Positions 1-8,225 of a stretch of DNA of 64,000 bases are shown piece after piece; positions within the stretch are counted from its first letter, which is position 1; each line of letters begins with the position of its first letter. The position numbers and the translations under genes were made by a program. The notes below the pieces were generated by a model. The model did not search any database, had not been told where the DNA came from, and saw only the letters and a program-made list of their open reading frames with translations. The DNA is from Myxococcales bacterium (GTDB lineage Bacteria > Myxococcota > Myxococcia > Myxococcales > Myxococcaceae): positions 1 to 64,000 of the forward strand of contig JACPVI010000061.1 of assembly GCA_016191815.1 (NCBI GenBank), written 5' to 3'.

Positions 1-993
1 CCGGTGAGCAACGGCACCGTCAACACCAACCTCAATGCGGACCTGCTCGACGGCCAGGATTCCTCGACCTTCGTGAAGAGCGTCACCGCCAGCGCGCCGC
101 TTGCCTCCTCGCTAGGACAGAACCCGAACATCACCATCACCCAGTCCGCCACTGCCGCCGACGGGTACCTCTCCTCGACCGACTGGAACACCTTCAACAA
201 CAAGGTGAGCAGCGTCGCCGCGGGGAACACTTCCATCACCTTGGGGGGCACGGCAAAGGACCCCACCGTGGCCACCAACCCCACGGTGGTACAGAACCGC
301 GTCAACGTCACCTGCCGCCCGGGCTCGACCATCACTACCGTCAACCAGGACGGCACGGTCAACTGCTCGCCGATCCGGGTCATCCGGTACAACGTGTTCA
401 ACACCTACGAGTACTGGTACGGCTGGTCGATGGGGAACAATGACATCATGTTTGGCGGGGTCAACCCTTCGACCTGGAGCGACGGCAACGGGAGGGCTTG
501 GAATATCAACCCCGCCGCCGGATACGCGCGTTCGTTCTTCAACAAGAAGCTCTACCCCGGGCCCAACGCGCTGGTGCACATGGAGACCTACGCGGAATAC
601 GGCTCCAGCACCAACGGCAAGCACGTGGCCGCGCTGATGCGCATTAGAAACACCACCGGAGGCGCCATCAGCTGGACTCCCTGCTTCTACTACACCAGCT
701 ACGGGAGCTGGAACGAGTGGGCCTCGCTGAGCCTGAATGGTGGGGGAAATTGGGACACTGGAGGAGGCAACAACTGGTCCGCCAACGGCGTCTGCCCCAC
801 CTTGAGCATCCCCGCCAGCCGCACCAGCTCGGTCGTGGTGGTGGTGGGCTCCTTCTACCAGGGCTCCTGGAACACCTACTGGCGCAGCGTCGGGCTTGCC
901 TTCTACAACAACAGCCTCAACCTGCCCGCTGGCCTGGAATGGGCGGACGACCTGGATACGCTTTCGGACGGCACCAACATCTGGAGCCAGTAG
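1..993 (+). CDS. Secreted/surface protein with tail-fibre-like repeats (5' end possibly outside window)
   Basis: The frame is open from the first base, so the GTG at 4 may be internal; at least 329 residues are present. The N-terminal ~85 residues carry motifs seen in phage tail-fibre and large bacterial surface proteins: 'LNADLLDGQDSSTF' and 'TAADGYLSSTDWNTFNNK'. The C-terminal ~200 residues are rich in Trp, Tyr, Asn and Gly and match no family I recognise; they look like a beta-rich extracellular domain. The gene is convergent with the amidase downstream, with only three bases between the two stop codons. Function is unknown; adhesion or receptor binding is an inference from the repeat type only. 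Confidence 0.7.
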   Translation, partial: PVSNGTVNTNLNADLLDGQDSSTFVKSVTASAPLASSLGQNPNITITQSATAADGYLSSTDWNTFNNKVSSVAAGNTSITLGGTAKDPTVATNPTVVQNRVNVTCRPGSTITTVNQDGTVNCSPIRVIRYNVFNTYEYWYGWSMGNNDIMFGGVNPSTWSDGNGRAWNINPAAGYARSFFNKKLYPGPNALVHMETYAEYGSSTNGKHVAALMRIRNTTGGAISWTPCFYYTSYGSWNEWASLSLNGGGNWDTGGGNNWSANGVCPTLSIPASRTSSVVVVVGSFYQGSWNTYWRSVGLAFYNNSLNLPAGLEWADDLDTLSDGTNIWSQ

Positions 994-996
994 CTT

Positions 997-3561
997 CTAC
1001 CGCCGCCGGCGGAGGAGCGGCAGCGCCAGCAGCACCGCGGAGAGTCCGAGGCCGGGCATCGAAGCGCAGCCCGCCCGCACCATGCGGTCCTCGTTCGAGG
1101 CTTCCGCCTGGGGAATGGGCGACTGCGCCTGAGGCGCTTGCCGGACGACGCGGAGAGTGCCGCTCACCGTCTCGCCCTTGGCGCCAGTGGCGACCGCGGC
1201 GAGGGAGTTCTCTCCCACCGTAAGCGGCACGGTGGCGGAGAAGCCGCCTGCCCCCAACAGCTCCCCCGCCACCCCGTTCACGTCGATGGAGACGAGCTGC
1301 ATGCCGGTCACCGTCCCGTAGACGGTGACCGCGTCGGTGCTCACCACCGCCCCGTCCTGCGGATCATTGAAGGCCAGGGAGACGTTGCTCGGGTTCGGGT
1401 CGGAGCCGCTGGTGAGCGGCAGAGCGATGGTCAGCCGCTGGTCGTCGGGGATGGTGACGGTCTCGGTGTGGGTGATGAAGCCGTTCCCCCTGGCGATGAG
1501 CAGGTAGTCGGCCGGCACCTGGCCCACGTTCAGCGCGAAGCGGCCGTCGGAGGAGGTGACCGCGGAATCCACCTTGGCGCCGCCCGCGTCCAAAAGCTCC
1601 AGGGTGATGTCCGGCAGCCGGGTGGCCTCGTCCTCCACCAGGTGGACGAAGCCGGAAATCCCGGCGTTGAAGGTGGCGGTCACGGTGTCGGAGGCGGAGT
1701 TCCCCGCCGCGTCGGTCGCCGAGACTTTCAGGGTGTTCTGGCCGGGCGAGAGCTTGAGCGGATGGGAGAAGCTCCCTCCGGACACCGGAACTTCCACCGG
1801 GGCGCCGCCGTTGAGGCTGAGGCTCACCTTGGTCACCGGCCCGCGGTCGTCGCTCGCCGTCCCGGCGACGGTGTGGGCCGCCAGGTCGAGCTGCGAGTTG
1901 TTGCCCGGGAAGGTGATGGACACCACGGGCGGCTGCTGATCCGGCGCGGCGTTGGCGGTGAGGCCGACCGAGCCCCAGGTGGTGCTGCCGGAAGTCACCG
2001 CCCGGGTGACCGAGTTGGGCGCGTAGCCGGACATGGTGACGTTGACGGTGTAGGTGCCGGGCGAGAGGGTGAAGAGGTAGAAGCCGCTTCCATCGGAGGT
2101 GACCGTCTTCCCCGCGGTGGTGACGGTGGCGCCGGGGATGCCCTGGCTCATGTCGGTGGGGTTGGCGGCGTTGTAGACGAACACCTTGCCCCTGAGCGTC
2201 CCGGTGGAGCTGGCCGGATTTATCTCCATCGAGCCCCAGATGGTGGTGCCGGCGGTGACGGAGCGAGACACCGAGTTGGAGCCGTAGCCGCTCTTGGTGA
2301 CGGTGGCGGTGTAGGTGCCGGGGTTGAGGACGAACTCGTAGAGGCCGTCCGAGCCGGTGGTCTTGCTCTGGCCGTTCAGGGTGACCACCGCGCCGGAGAC
2401 GCGGTTGTTGGTGCTGCCGCCCTCGTAGATGACGCCCATCAGCTTGCCGCTGGTGGGAGTGGGGGTGCTCCCGTTGACCAGGCTCATGTACTTGGTCCAG
2501 TTCCAGCCCGAGCCCGGGTCCCAGTGGCCGCCGGTGTTGCAGGCCGAGGGCACCTCGTAGTGCCCGATGATGTTGGAGCGCGTCTTGGGGATGCCGTGGC
2601 GGTCCGCGATGTACCGGGTCAGCTTGGCGGACTCCTGGTACATCGCCTCGGTGTACCAGGCGGAGGGGTTCTGGGCGTATCCCTCGTGCTCGATGCCGAT
2701 GGACTTCCCGTTGTAACACTGGGCGTGCCAGGCGGTGTTCTTGTGCTCCACCATCTGGGTGACTTGCCCGTCGGAGGAGCGCACCACGTAGTGGGCGGAG
2801 ACGTTGGAGTTGGGGTTCTGGAACCAGCCGATGCAGCCGGAGTAGCTGCCCTGGACGGTGTGGATGAGGACGTAGCTGTAGCTCGAGCGCCCGTAGCTGA
2901 AGTTGGGCGAGGCCACCCACTGGTAGGCGCCGGGGTATTCCTTGAGCGCGTCGCGCCGCTGTCCGGCGGGCGCGTGCTTCCTCCAGTCGATGAGGCTGGG
3001 GGAGAGCGCAACGGTGCCGTCCTCGCGGGTGACCTCGAAGCCGCGCTCGATGGCGGTGAAGACGTCGGCGGCGTAGGCGTGGGCCATCGGGGCGGAGTCG
3101 ATACCGGGGTAGAGGGAGACCGCGTGGTAGAAGCCGGAGGGGTCATTCGGGTCCAGGTCGGCGTACTGGGCGAAGGACTTGTCGGCCAGCTCGCGCAGCA
3201 CTGCCGCCGCCCCCAGGATGTTGGCGTGCGGGTCGAGCTGCACTCTTCCCAGCTCGGCACCGGTGAGCTTCGCGGCGCGGGTGAGGGTGTCCCAGTCCTC
3301 GCGCTTGACCAGGTGCATCACGCCGTGGCCTCCGGTGAGCGAGGGGCCGGGAGAGGCGCTCACTCGCGTCTCCACGTAGGCGATGGCCTTGAGCACCGAG
3401 ACGGGCACCTGGTACTCGGAGGCGGCTCGCTCGAAGGAGGCCTCGAGCGGAGAGGTGCCTCGGCCTTGGGGCTCGCTCTCCACCAGCGAGTCGATCGGCC
3501 CTTGCCCGCAGGAAGCGGCGAGCGAGACGAGAAGGGGAAGGGCTGCGCGGGAGGGAGTCAT
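997..3561 (-). CDS. Multidomain N-acetylmuramoyl-L-alanine amidase lipoprotein, MYXO-CTERM-like tail
   Basis: The 854-residue protein starts with a lipoprotein signal (LVSLAASC). Residues ~40-185 look like a lysozyme/transglycosylase-type domain ('VLKAIAYVETRVS'). Residues ~220-365 are an Amidase_2 domain that cleaves the MurNAc to L-Ala bond of peptidoglycan; likely zinc ligands are His in 'VLIHTVQG', His in 'IIGHYEVP' and Asp/His in 'GGHWDPGSGW'. After it come two near-identical carboxypeptidase-regulatory-like repeats ('SDGLYEFVLNPGTYTATV', 'SDGSGFYLFTLSPGTYTV'), an Ig-like domain, a third regulatory-like domain and a second Ig-like domain. The C-terminus is a Cys, a hydrophobic stretch and four Arg, resembling MYXO-CTERM but with a single Cys. 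An in-frame start lies 15 codons upstream (3606); ATG 3561 is preferred because the signal peptide follows it directly. Confidence 0.88.
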   Translation of the reverse strand: MTPSRAALPLLVSLAASCGQGPIDSLVESEPQGRGTSPLEASFERAASEYQVPVSVLKAIAYVETRVSASPGPSLTGGHGVMHLVKREDWDTLTRAAKLTGAELGRVQLDPHANILGAAAVLRELADKSFAQYADLDPNDPSGFYHAVSLYPGIDSAPMAHAYAADVFTAIERGFEVTREDGTVALSPSLIDWRKHAPAGQRRDALKEYPGAYQWVASPNFSYGRSSYSYVLIHTVQGSYSGCIGWFQNPNSNVSAHYVVRSSDGQVTQMVEHKNTAWHAQCYNGKSIGIEHEGYAQNPSAWYTEAMYQESAKLTRYIADRHGIPKTRSNIIGHYEVPSACNTGGHWDPGSGWNWTKYMSLVNGSTPTPTSGKLMGVIYEGGSTNNRVSGAVVTLNGQSKTTGSDGLYEFVLNPGTYTATVTKSGYGSNSVSRSVTAGTTIWGSMEINPASSTGTLRGKVFVYNAANPTDMSQGIPGATVTTAGKTVTSDGSGFYLFTLSPGTYTVNVTMSGYAPNSVTRAVTSGSTTWGSVGLTANAAPDQQPPVVSITFPGNNSQLDLAAHTVAGTASDDRGPVTKVSLSLNGGAPVEVPVSGGSFSHPLKLSPGQNTLKVSATDAAGNSASDTVTATFNAGISGFVHLVEDEATRLPDITLELLDAGGAKVDSAVTSSDGRFALNVGQVPADYLLIARGNGFITHTETVTIPDDQRLTIALPLTSGSDPNPSNVSLAFNDPQDGAVVSTDAVTVYGTVTGMQLVSIDVNGVAGELLGAGGFSATVPLTVGENSLAAVATGAKGETVSGTLRVVRQAPQAQSPIPQAEASNEDRMVRAGCASMPGLGLSAVLLALPLLRRRR

Positions 3562-3820
3562 GGGCTCGCCTGGGTACGGGTTGGTGGGCGCCCCACGCTG
3601 ATCCAAGAAGAATGCCTGGTTGGGCCGGCGGCCCGGCCCTGGCGGCAGCCTCCAGAAAGAGCTGTAAGGCGGCGCGGCGGCGGAGGTTTTTGGGCCGACA
3701 CCGGGGCGTGTCAGCGGGGCTCGCAGCCTTTGCGTAAGGTGCGCTTACCGGAAATCTGTCCGCCCACTGGTCAGCGAACGTCCAATTCCGGTGCGAAACC
3801 GCGAGGTTACACTGTCGCGA

Positions 3821-4852
3821 TCAGATGTCGCGGAGGGCTTTTGAGAGAACCTGGGCGGTGAATTTCACCAGGGGGATGACGCGCTGGTAGTTCATGCGGG
3901 TGGGGCCGATCACCCCGACGGTGCCGAGGACCTGCTCCCCGGTGCCGTAGGGGGTGGCGATGACGGAGACGTCTCCGGCGGAGGAGAAGTCGCTCTCGGC
4001 GCCGATGAAAATCTGCATCTCCCGGGCTCGCTGGACGCGGTCGAGGAGGGCAAGCAGCTTGGTCTTCTCCTCGAGGGCGCGGAAGAGAGCGCGGACGCGT
4101 TCGACGTCGGCGAAATCGGGCTGCTCGAGGAAAGAGCCGGTGCCTTCGATGAGGACGCGCTCGGTGGATTGCAGCTCGGTGGCGGCGGCGGCGAGCTTGA
4201 GGGCCTTCTCGATGAGCTTGTCGTACTGGGCCCGGTCGCGTTCCAGCTCGGAGAAGATGCGGTTGCGCACCTCTTCCACGGCGAGCTGCTCGAGAAGGCC
4301 GCTGAGGTAATTGGAGGCGGCGACCAGCTCGTCGGGGGTGACCGGAAAGTCGACCGCGAGCACCTTGTTCTGCACCTCGCCGTTCTTCCCGATGAGGATG
4401 GCGAGCACACGGTCTTCCCGCAGCTTGACGAACTCGATGCGGTGCAAGAGGAGTGCGGTGGGCCTTGGGGTGAGGACGACGCCGGCGTGGCGGGTGAGGA
4501 AGTGGAGAACCTTTCCAGCCTCGAGGAGCTTCTCTTCCGCCCCGGAAGAGGAGGAGAGTCCCTGCTCGATGAGCACCCGCTCCTTGGGGGGAGGCTCTCT
4601 CAGGCTGAGGAGTGCGTCGCAAAAGAAGCGGTAGCCGCGGTCGGTGGGGACGCGGCCGGCGGAGGTATGAGGCTTCTCGAGGTAGCCAAGCTCCTCGAGG
4701 TCGGCCATCACGCCCCGGACGGTGGCGGAGGAGACGTCGAAGTCCGAGCGGCGGGCGAGGTGCTGGCTGCCGACCGGGTCGCCCGAGGAGATGAACTCCT
4801 GGACGACCGCTCGAAGGACCTCGCGCTCGCGCTCGCCCAGCTCTTCGGCCAT
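3821..4852 (-). CDS. hrcA: Heat-inducible transcription repressor HrcA
   Basis: HrcA represses class I heat-shock genes by binding CIRCE operators. The 343 residues match the family's usual length: an N-terminal winged helix ('LGEREREVLRAVVQEFI', 'SSATVRGVMADLEELGYL', 'HTSAGRVPTDRGYRFF') and a C-terminal GAF-like dimerisation region ending 'MNYQRVIPLVKFTAQVLS'. An in-frame ATG at 4885 would add eleven residues; I choose 4852 because related HrcA proteins begin M-x-E-E-L-G-E-R. Neither start has a clear ribosome-binding site. The usual partners grpE, dnaK and dnaJ are not in this window and I found no CIRCE sequence near the gene, so its operators must be elsewhere. A short inverted-repeat-bounded segment lies directly upstream. 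Confidence 0.95.
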   Translation of the reverse strand: MAEELGEREREVLRAVVQEFISSGDPVGSQHLARRSDFDVSSATVRGVMADLEELGYLEKPHTSAGRVPTDRGYRFFCDALLSLREPPPKERVLIEQGLSSSSGAEEKLLEAGKVLHFLTRHAGVVLTPRPTALLLHRIEFVKLREDRVLAILIGKNGEVQNKVLAVDFPVTPDELVAASNYLSGLLEQLAVEEVRNRIFSELERDRAQYDKLIEKALKLAAAATELQSTERVLIEGTGSFLEQPDFADVERVRALFRALEEKTKLLALLDRVQRAREMQIFIGAESDFSSAGDVSVIATPYGTGEQVLGTVGVIGPTRMNYQRVIPLVKFTAQVLSKALRDI

Positions 4853-4890
4853 CTCAATCGCCAATGACTTCAAGAGGATAGGCATGATCC

Positions 4891-5064
4891 GAGTCGAGCG
4901 TCGAGGGTCCAGTGTCGAGCGCAAAACGTCGAGTGACCGTCGAGGGTGCTGCCGGCTTTGCCGTCCACGGAACTTCGCCGACCGGCTGCTTCCGCGTTCG
5001 ACCGGCAGCCCGAGCAGCGCTGGACGGCCGCGCGACGGCACACTCGACGCTCGACGCTCGACTC
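4891..5064. repeat. 174-bp segment bounded by 15-bp perfect inverted repeats, with internal TCGA-rich repeats
   Basis: Bases 4891-4905 (GAGTCGAGCGTCGAG) are the exact reverse complement of 5050-5064 (CTCGACGCTCGACTC). Further GTCGAG/CTCGAC words occur inside, near 4914, 4929, 4939 and 5043. The segment fills the gap between hrcA and the neighbouring gene. The structure fits a small non-autonomous element or a dispersed intergenic repeat; only one copy is in this window, so mobility is not shown. Confidence 0.5.
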
Positions 5065-5986
5065 AGGGTTCCGGCGCACTGCACGGCAGCCCCTCACAGG
5101 CATGCACGTAGATGCCTGCCTTGGGCAACAGCGCGGACTCCGTCCTTTGCCGCCGCGGCGCTGCCTCCTTCTCCCCGCTCTCCACCTGCAGGAGAAGCGC
5201 CCAGCTGCCCCGCGGCGCACAGGACACCAGCGCCCGCGAAGCCTCGACCGCGCTCCACCAGAGGTACTCCACCTGGCATGGCCCCTCGGCCCGAAGGAGG
5301 CGGAGGTCCTGCGCGCGGAAGAGGAATAGACCAGTGCCTGCCACCACTGAGAGGAGCGTGCCCTCGGAGTTCGAGGCGAGTTGAGCCCCACCCACAGGCG
5401 CTGAGGGGAGCTGCGCGAAGCCCATGGCGTCGCCCGCGCCCGAGAGGGAAAGAAGCCGGCCCGCCACATCCAGCGCCGCCACTCCGTGCGAGTGCCCCGA
5501 GAGGGCGATGGGAGCGATATCGCCAATGCGCGCAGGCTCCCCGCCGTGAAGGCGCCACAACCCACCTTCCCGTTCCGCCTCCCGCCCGGTGGCTAGCCAT
5601 AGCGCCCCGGCGAAGTCGAAGGCGGCGGCGGTCACTCCGGGGAGTTGAAAGCGGCGCCCGGCGGCGCGCTCCCCGCCGTCTCCCTTCTCCAACCAGCAGA
5701 CCGCCAACGCTCCCGCTCCGTAGCTGCAGGCCCCTCTCCCGTCCGCGGATGCCGCGAATCCCACTTTCGGCTCCTGCAGGGAATCGATCAGGCATCGGTT
5801 CAGCTCGCCGAACCGCGGATCCGCCGTCGGAGAGGACGCCAGGTAGGGGAGACTGGTGCTCGCGGCGTAGAGGACCAACCCCAATGCTCCCGCCGTGCAG
5901 AGCGAGAGCGCCAAGGTGAACGCCGGGCGGACGCCCAGACGGGCCCGCGCCCTCGCGAAGGCTCCTCTGGGCGCGTGGGAGCTCAC
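5063..5986 (-). CDS. Membrane-anchored protein of unknown function
   Basis: About 307 residues from a GTG at 5986; the start is uncertain because there is no Met before the membrane segment and another in-frame GTG lies at 6004. One transmembrane helix ('PAFTLALSLCTAGALGLVLY') near the N-terminus is followed by a ~270-residue extracytoplasmic domain. That domain has repeated short strands of the type 'GVAALDVAGRLLSLSGAGDA' and 'GALWLATG', suggesting a small beta-propeller, and several Cys. It matches no family I recognise. It is divergent from the M19 peptidase gene, with about 40 bases between the start codons, so the two probably share a control region. Confidence 0.6.
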   Translation of the reverse strand: MSSHAPRGAFARARARLGVRPAFTLALSLCTAGALGLVLYAASTSLPYLASSPTADPRFGELNRCLIDSLQEPKVGFAASADGRGACSYGAGALAVCWLEKGDGGERAAGRRFQLPGVTAAAFDFAGALWLATGREAEREGGLWRLHGGEPARIGDIAPIALSGHSHGVAALDVAGRLLSLSGAGDAMGFAQLPSAPVGGAQLASNSEGTLLSVVAGTGLFLFRAQDLRLLRAEGPCQVEYLWWSAVEASRALVSCAPRGSWALLLQVESGEKEAAPRRQRTESALLPKAGIYVHACEGLPCSAPEP

Positions 5987-6029
5987 CTTTGGAGGACATA
6001 GCACGCGGGCCGTGGTAACGACCGCCCAA

Positions 6030-7253
6030 GTGCGCCACTCCCTCGCCGCCTTCCTCCTGGCCGGCTGCCTTCCCGCGCGGCCCATTGGAACCGTGCCGCC
6101 TCCCTCGCCGGCCTTGAAGCTCGGCGTGGACAGCCACCTCCACCTCTCGATGAGCGCCGCTGCGAAACCCATCTTCCTGGGGGAGCCCGGGAGAGGAGCG
6201 CTGGCCTCCTCGCCGGATCAGCTCCTCCTCAATCAGGTGGATGCTCCTTCCTTGGAGGCCGCCGGAGTGAGACTGATCCTCGGGGCGCTGTGGCCGCCGT
6301 TCGCAATTCGCCCAGCCCGTTCCACCACCCAGGAGGCCCTCCACCAACTCGAGGAGCTCGCCCTCTTCGCCAAGCGGCATCCACGGTTTGGAATCGCCCG
6401 CGATGCGGCCCGCGCCCGCCAGCTATTGGCGAGGGGACGGATCGCCGTGCTCCCCGCCATCGAGGGCGGAGAGGGCATCGGCTCCCTGGAGGACCTGGAC
6501 CTCTACTATGCCGCCGGAGCAAGGGCGCTGACCTTGGTGCACTTCACCGGGAACCGCCTCGGCGGGGCGGCACACGGCCAGCTCGGCCGGGTCTTCGGAG
6601 GCTCCACCGAGGCGCGCACTCCGGAAGGGCTGACGCCGCTCGGCCGAGAGGTGGTACGGAGGATGATCAAGCTCGGGGTGGTGATCGACCTCGCCCACGC
6701 CAGCGACCGGGCCAGCCTGGACGCGCTGTCCATCGCCGAGGCCGAGGGAGTGCCGGTGATCAACTCCCACACCGGAGCGCGCGCGCTCACTCCGATGGAG
6801 CGGAACATCTCCGACGAGCTGGCCGCGCGGATTGCCCATGGCGGCGGAGTCGTCGGAGTCACGCTGTTCCGCTCTTTCGTCGCCGGGGTGCCCGAGGGCG
6901 CGCGGATTCCTGGGCACCAGCCGGACACCTGCGACGACGTGGTGGCGCACTGGCTCCACTTGGCGCGGGTGGCGGGGGCTGAGTCGCTGGTGCTGGGAAG
7001 CGACCTGAATGGATTCGTGCTCCGCCCGCGCGAGGGCGGGAGTTGCCCGCGAGGAGTGAGAAGCTCGGAGGACCTCCCCGAGCTGTTCGCGGCGCTGGAG
7101 GCAAACGGTTTCCCGAGGAGTGCGTTGGACGCGATGGGCGAGCGGCTGCTGCTGGTCCTCGAGGCGGTAGAGGCGAGGGCGGATCCGTCCGTGCAGGCGG
7201 CCGCCAGCTCCCGGAAACCCACCCGGGTGGACCTCTTCGATGTGCCAATCTGA
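6030..7253 (+). CDS. Membrane dipeptidase (peptidase M19) lipoprotein
   Basis: 407 residues from the GTG at 6030, chosen because a lipoprotein signal follows at once (FLLAGC); an alternative GTG lies at 6012. M19 enzymes are zinc dipeptidases that cleave dipeptides, including D-amino acid dipeptides. Visible family motifs, in order: 'GVDSHLHLS' (metal His pair), 'VLPAIEGGEGIG' (bridging Glu), 'VVIDLAHASD', 'VINSHTGARAL' (His) and 'LVLGSDLNGF' (Asp). The lipid anchor places it in the outer or inner membrane facing the periplasm or exterior. It is followed after 72 bases by another lipoprotein gene on the same strand. Confidence 0.87.
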   Translation: MRHSLAAFLLAGCLPARPIGTVPPPSPALKLGVDSHLHLSMSAAAKPIFLGEPGRGALASSPDQLLLNQVDAPSLEAAGVRLILGALWPPFAIRPARSTTQEALHQLEELALFAKRHPRFGIARDAARARQLLARGRIAVLPAIEGGEGIGSLEDLDLYYAAGARALTLVHFTGNRLGGAAHGQLGRVFGGSTEARTPEGLTPLGREVVRRMIKLGVVIDLAHASDRASLDALSIAEAEGVPVINSHTGARALTPMERNISDELAARIAHGGGVVGVTLFRSFVAGVPEGARIPGHQPDTCDDVVAHWLHLARVAGAESLVLGSDLNGFVLRPREGGSCPRGVRSSEDLPELFAALEANGFPRSALDAMGERLLLVLEAVEARADPSVQAAASSRKPTRVDLFDVPI

Positions 7254-7325
7254 GGCAGATCTTCTTCCCGGGCGGGCCGTTCAAGCTGCCCTGCACTCTT
7301 GGCGGGCCGGCATTCGGGAGGCGAC

Positions 7326-8147
7326 ATGACTCGCGGCACTTTCGGTCTGATCGCGGCCTCGCTCGCCACCGGCGTAGCCCTGCTCGCGCCGAGTTGCGCG
7401 CACCCGACGAGGGCCGCACGCCCTCCGCACCCAGGTGAGCGGCACCTCCGCGTCGCCACCTACAACGTCAACTTCGGCATCCCGGGCGACGAGGCCACCC
7501 TCGCCGCGATCGAGGCCACCGAGGCAGAGCTGGTGCTCCTCCAGGAGACAACCCCTGCCTGGGAGGCCTTCCTTCGCTCCAGGTTCCGGAATCGCTATCC
7601 ACGCATGGCCTTCCGCCACTGCTGCGGGGCCGGAGGCCTCGCCGTCCTTTCGCGCTACCCCTTCGCCGAAGGGCACCTCGAAGGCCCCAAGGAGGGCTGG
7701 TTCCCCGCCCAGCGGCTCGTGGTGAAGACGCCGCTCGGGCTGGTGCAGGTCCTCAACGTCCATCTCCGGCCGCCGGCATCCGACTCCGGCAGCTACCTGA
7801 GCGGCTACTTCACCACCCCAAAAGTGCGCGAAGCGGAGATAGCCCTCTTCCACCGGCAGCTGGACCCCAACCTCCCCACGCTGGTGGTCGGCGACTTCAA
7901 CGAGGACCACGGAGGGCGGGCCGTTCGCTATCTCCGCGCGCGCGGCTTCGCCACGGCCCTTGCCGAGTTCCAGCCGGGGCGCCACACCTGGCGCTGGCCC
8001 ACCAGTGTGGGGACTCTCTCGCATCAGCTCGACCATCTCGCCTACGACCGGAGCCTGGTTCCACTCGAGGCCGAGGTGCTGGAGGCGGGCAATTCCGATC
8101 ACCTTCCGGTGATCGGCGTATTCGCCCTCGCCGAGCCGGGGCGCTGA
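7326..8147 (+). CDS. Endonuclease/exonuclease/phosphatase (EEP) family lipoprotein
   Basis: 273 residues, starting at the ATG preceded by GGGAGG at 7316-7321; an upstream in-frame ATG at 7299 lacks a site. The lipobox is APSC. The EEP fold (DNase I, sphingomyelinase, inositol phosphatase) is shown by 'RVATYNVNFG' (Asn), 'LVLLQETTP' (catalytic Glu), 'VLNVHLRPP', 'LVVGDFNEDHGG' (Asp/Asn) and 'AGNSDHLPVIG' (terminal Asp-His). The substrate cannot be told from sequence: nucleic acid, phospholipid or phosphoinositide are all possible. A second secreted EEP protein lies at 9767-10792 on the other strand, but the two are only distantly alike. Confidence 0.85.
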   Translation: MTRGTFGLIAASLATGVALLAPSCAHPTRAARPPHPGERHLRVATYNVNFGIPGDEATLAAIEATEAELVLLQETTPAWEAFLRSRFRNRYPRMAFRHCCGAGGLAVLSRYPFAEGHLEGPKEGWFPAQRLVVKTPLGLVQVLNVHLRPPASDSGSYLSGYFTTPKVREAEIALFHRQLDPNLPTLVVGDFNEDHGGRAVRYLRARGFATALAEFQPGRHTWRWPTSVGTLSHQLDHLAYDRSLVPLEAEVLEAGNSDHLPVIGVFALAEPGR

Positions 8148-8179
8148 GGCGCAACCGCGAGCGCGCAAGTCGGTCCCAA

Positions 8180-8190
8180 GGCATAATGCC
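8180..8190 (+). promoter_or_regulatory. Possible -10 element inside an 11-bp palindrome
   Basis: GGCATAATGCC (arms GGCAT/ATGCC around one A) contains CATAAT, close to the -10 consensus, 35 bases before the lipoprotein ATG at 8226. No convincing -35 hexamer is seen. Confidence 0.3.
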
Positions 8191-8225
8191 GCTCGCGGCC
8201 GGGCGGGACCCGAGGGGAACCGACC

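Noticed and set aside
1138-3861. A 907-codon plus-strand frame opposite the amidase gene
   Set aside because: Low-complexity Gly/Val/Arg/His composition without any motif; the minus-strand frame has complete, ordered domains.
3562-5062. A CIRCE operator (TTAGCACTC-N9-GAGTGCTAA) near hrcA
   Set aside because: No match on either strand; the inverted repeat at 4891/5064 is unrelated in sequence and spacing.
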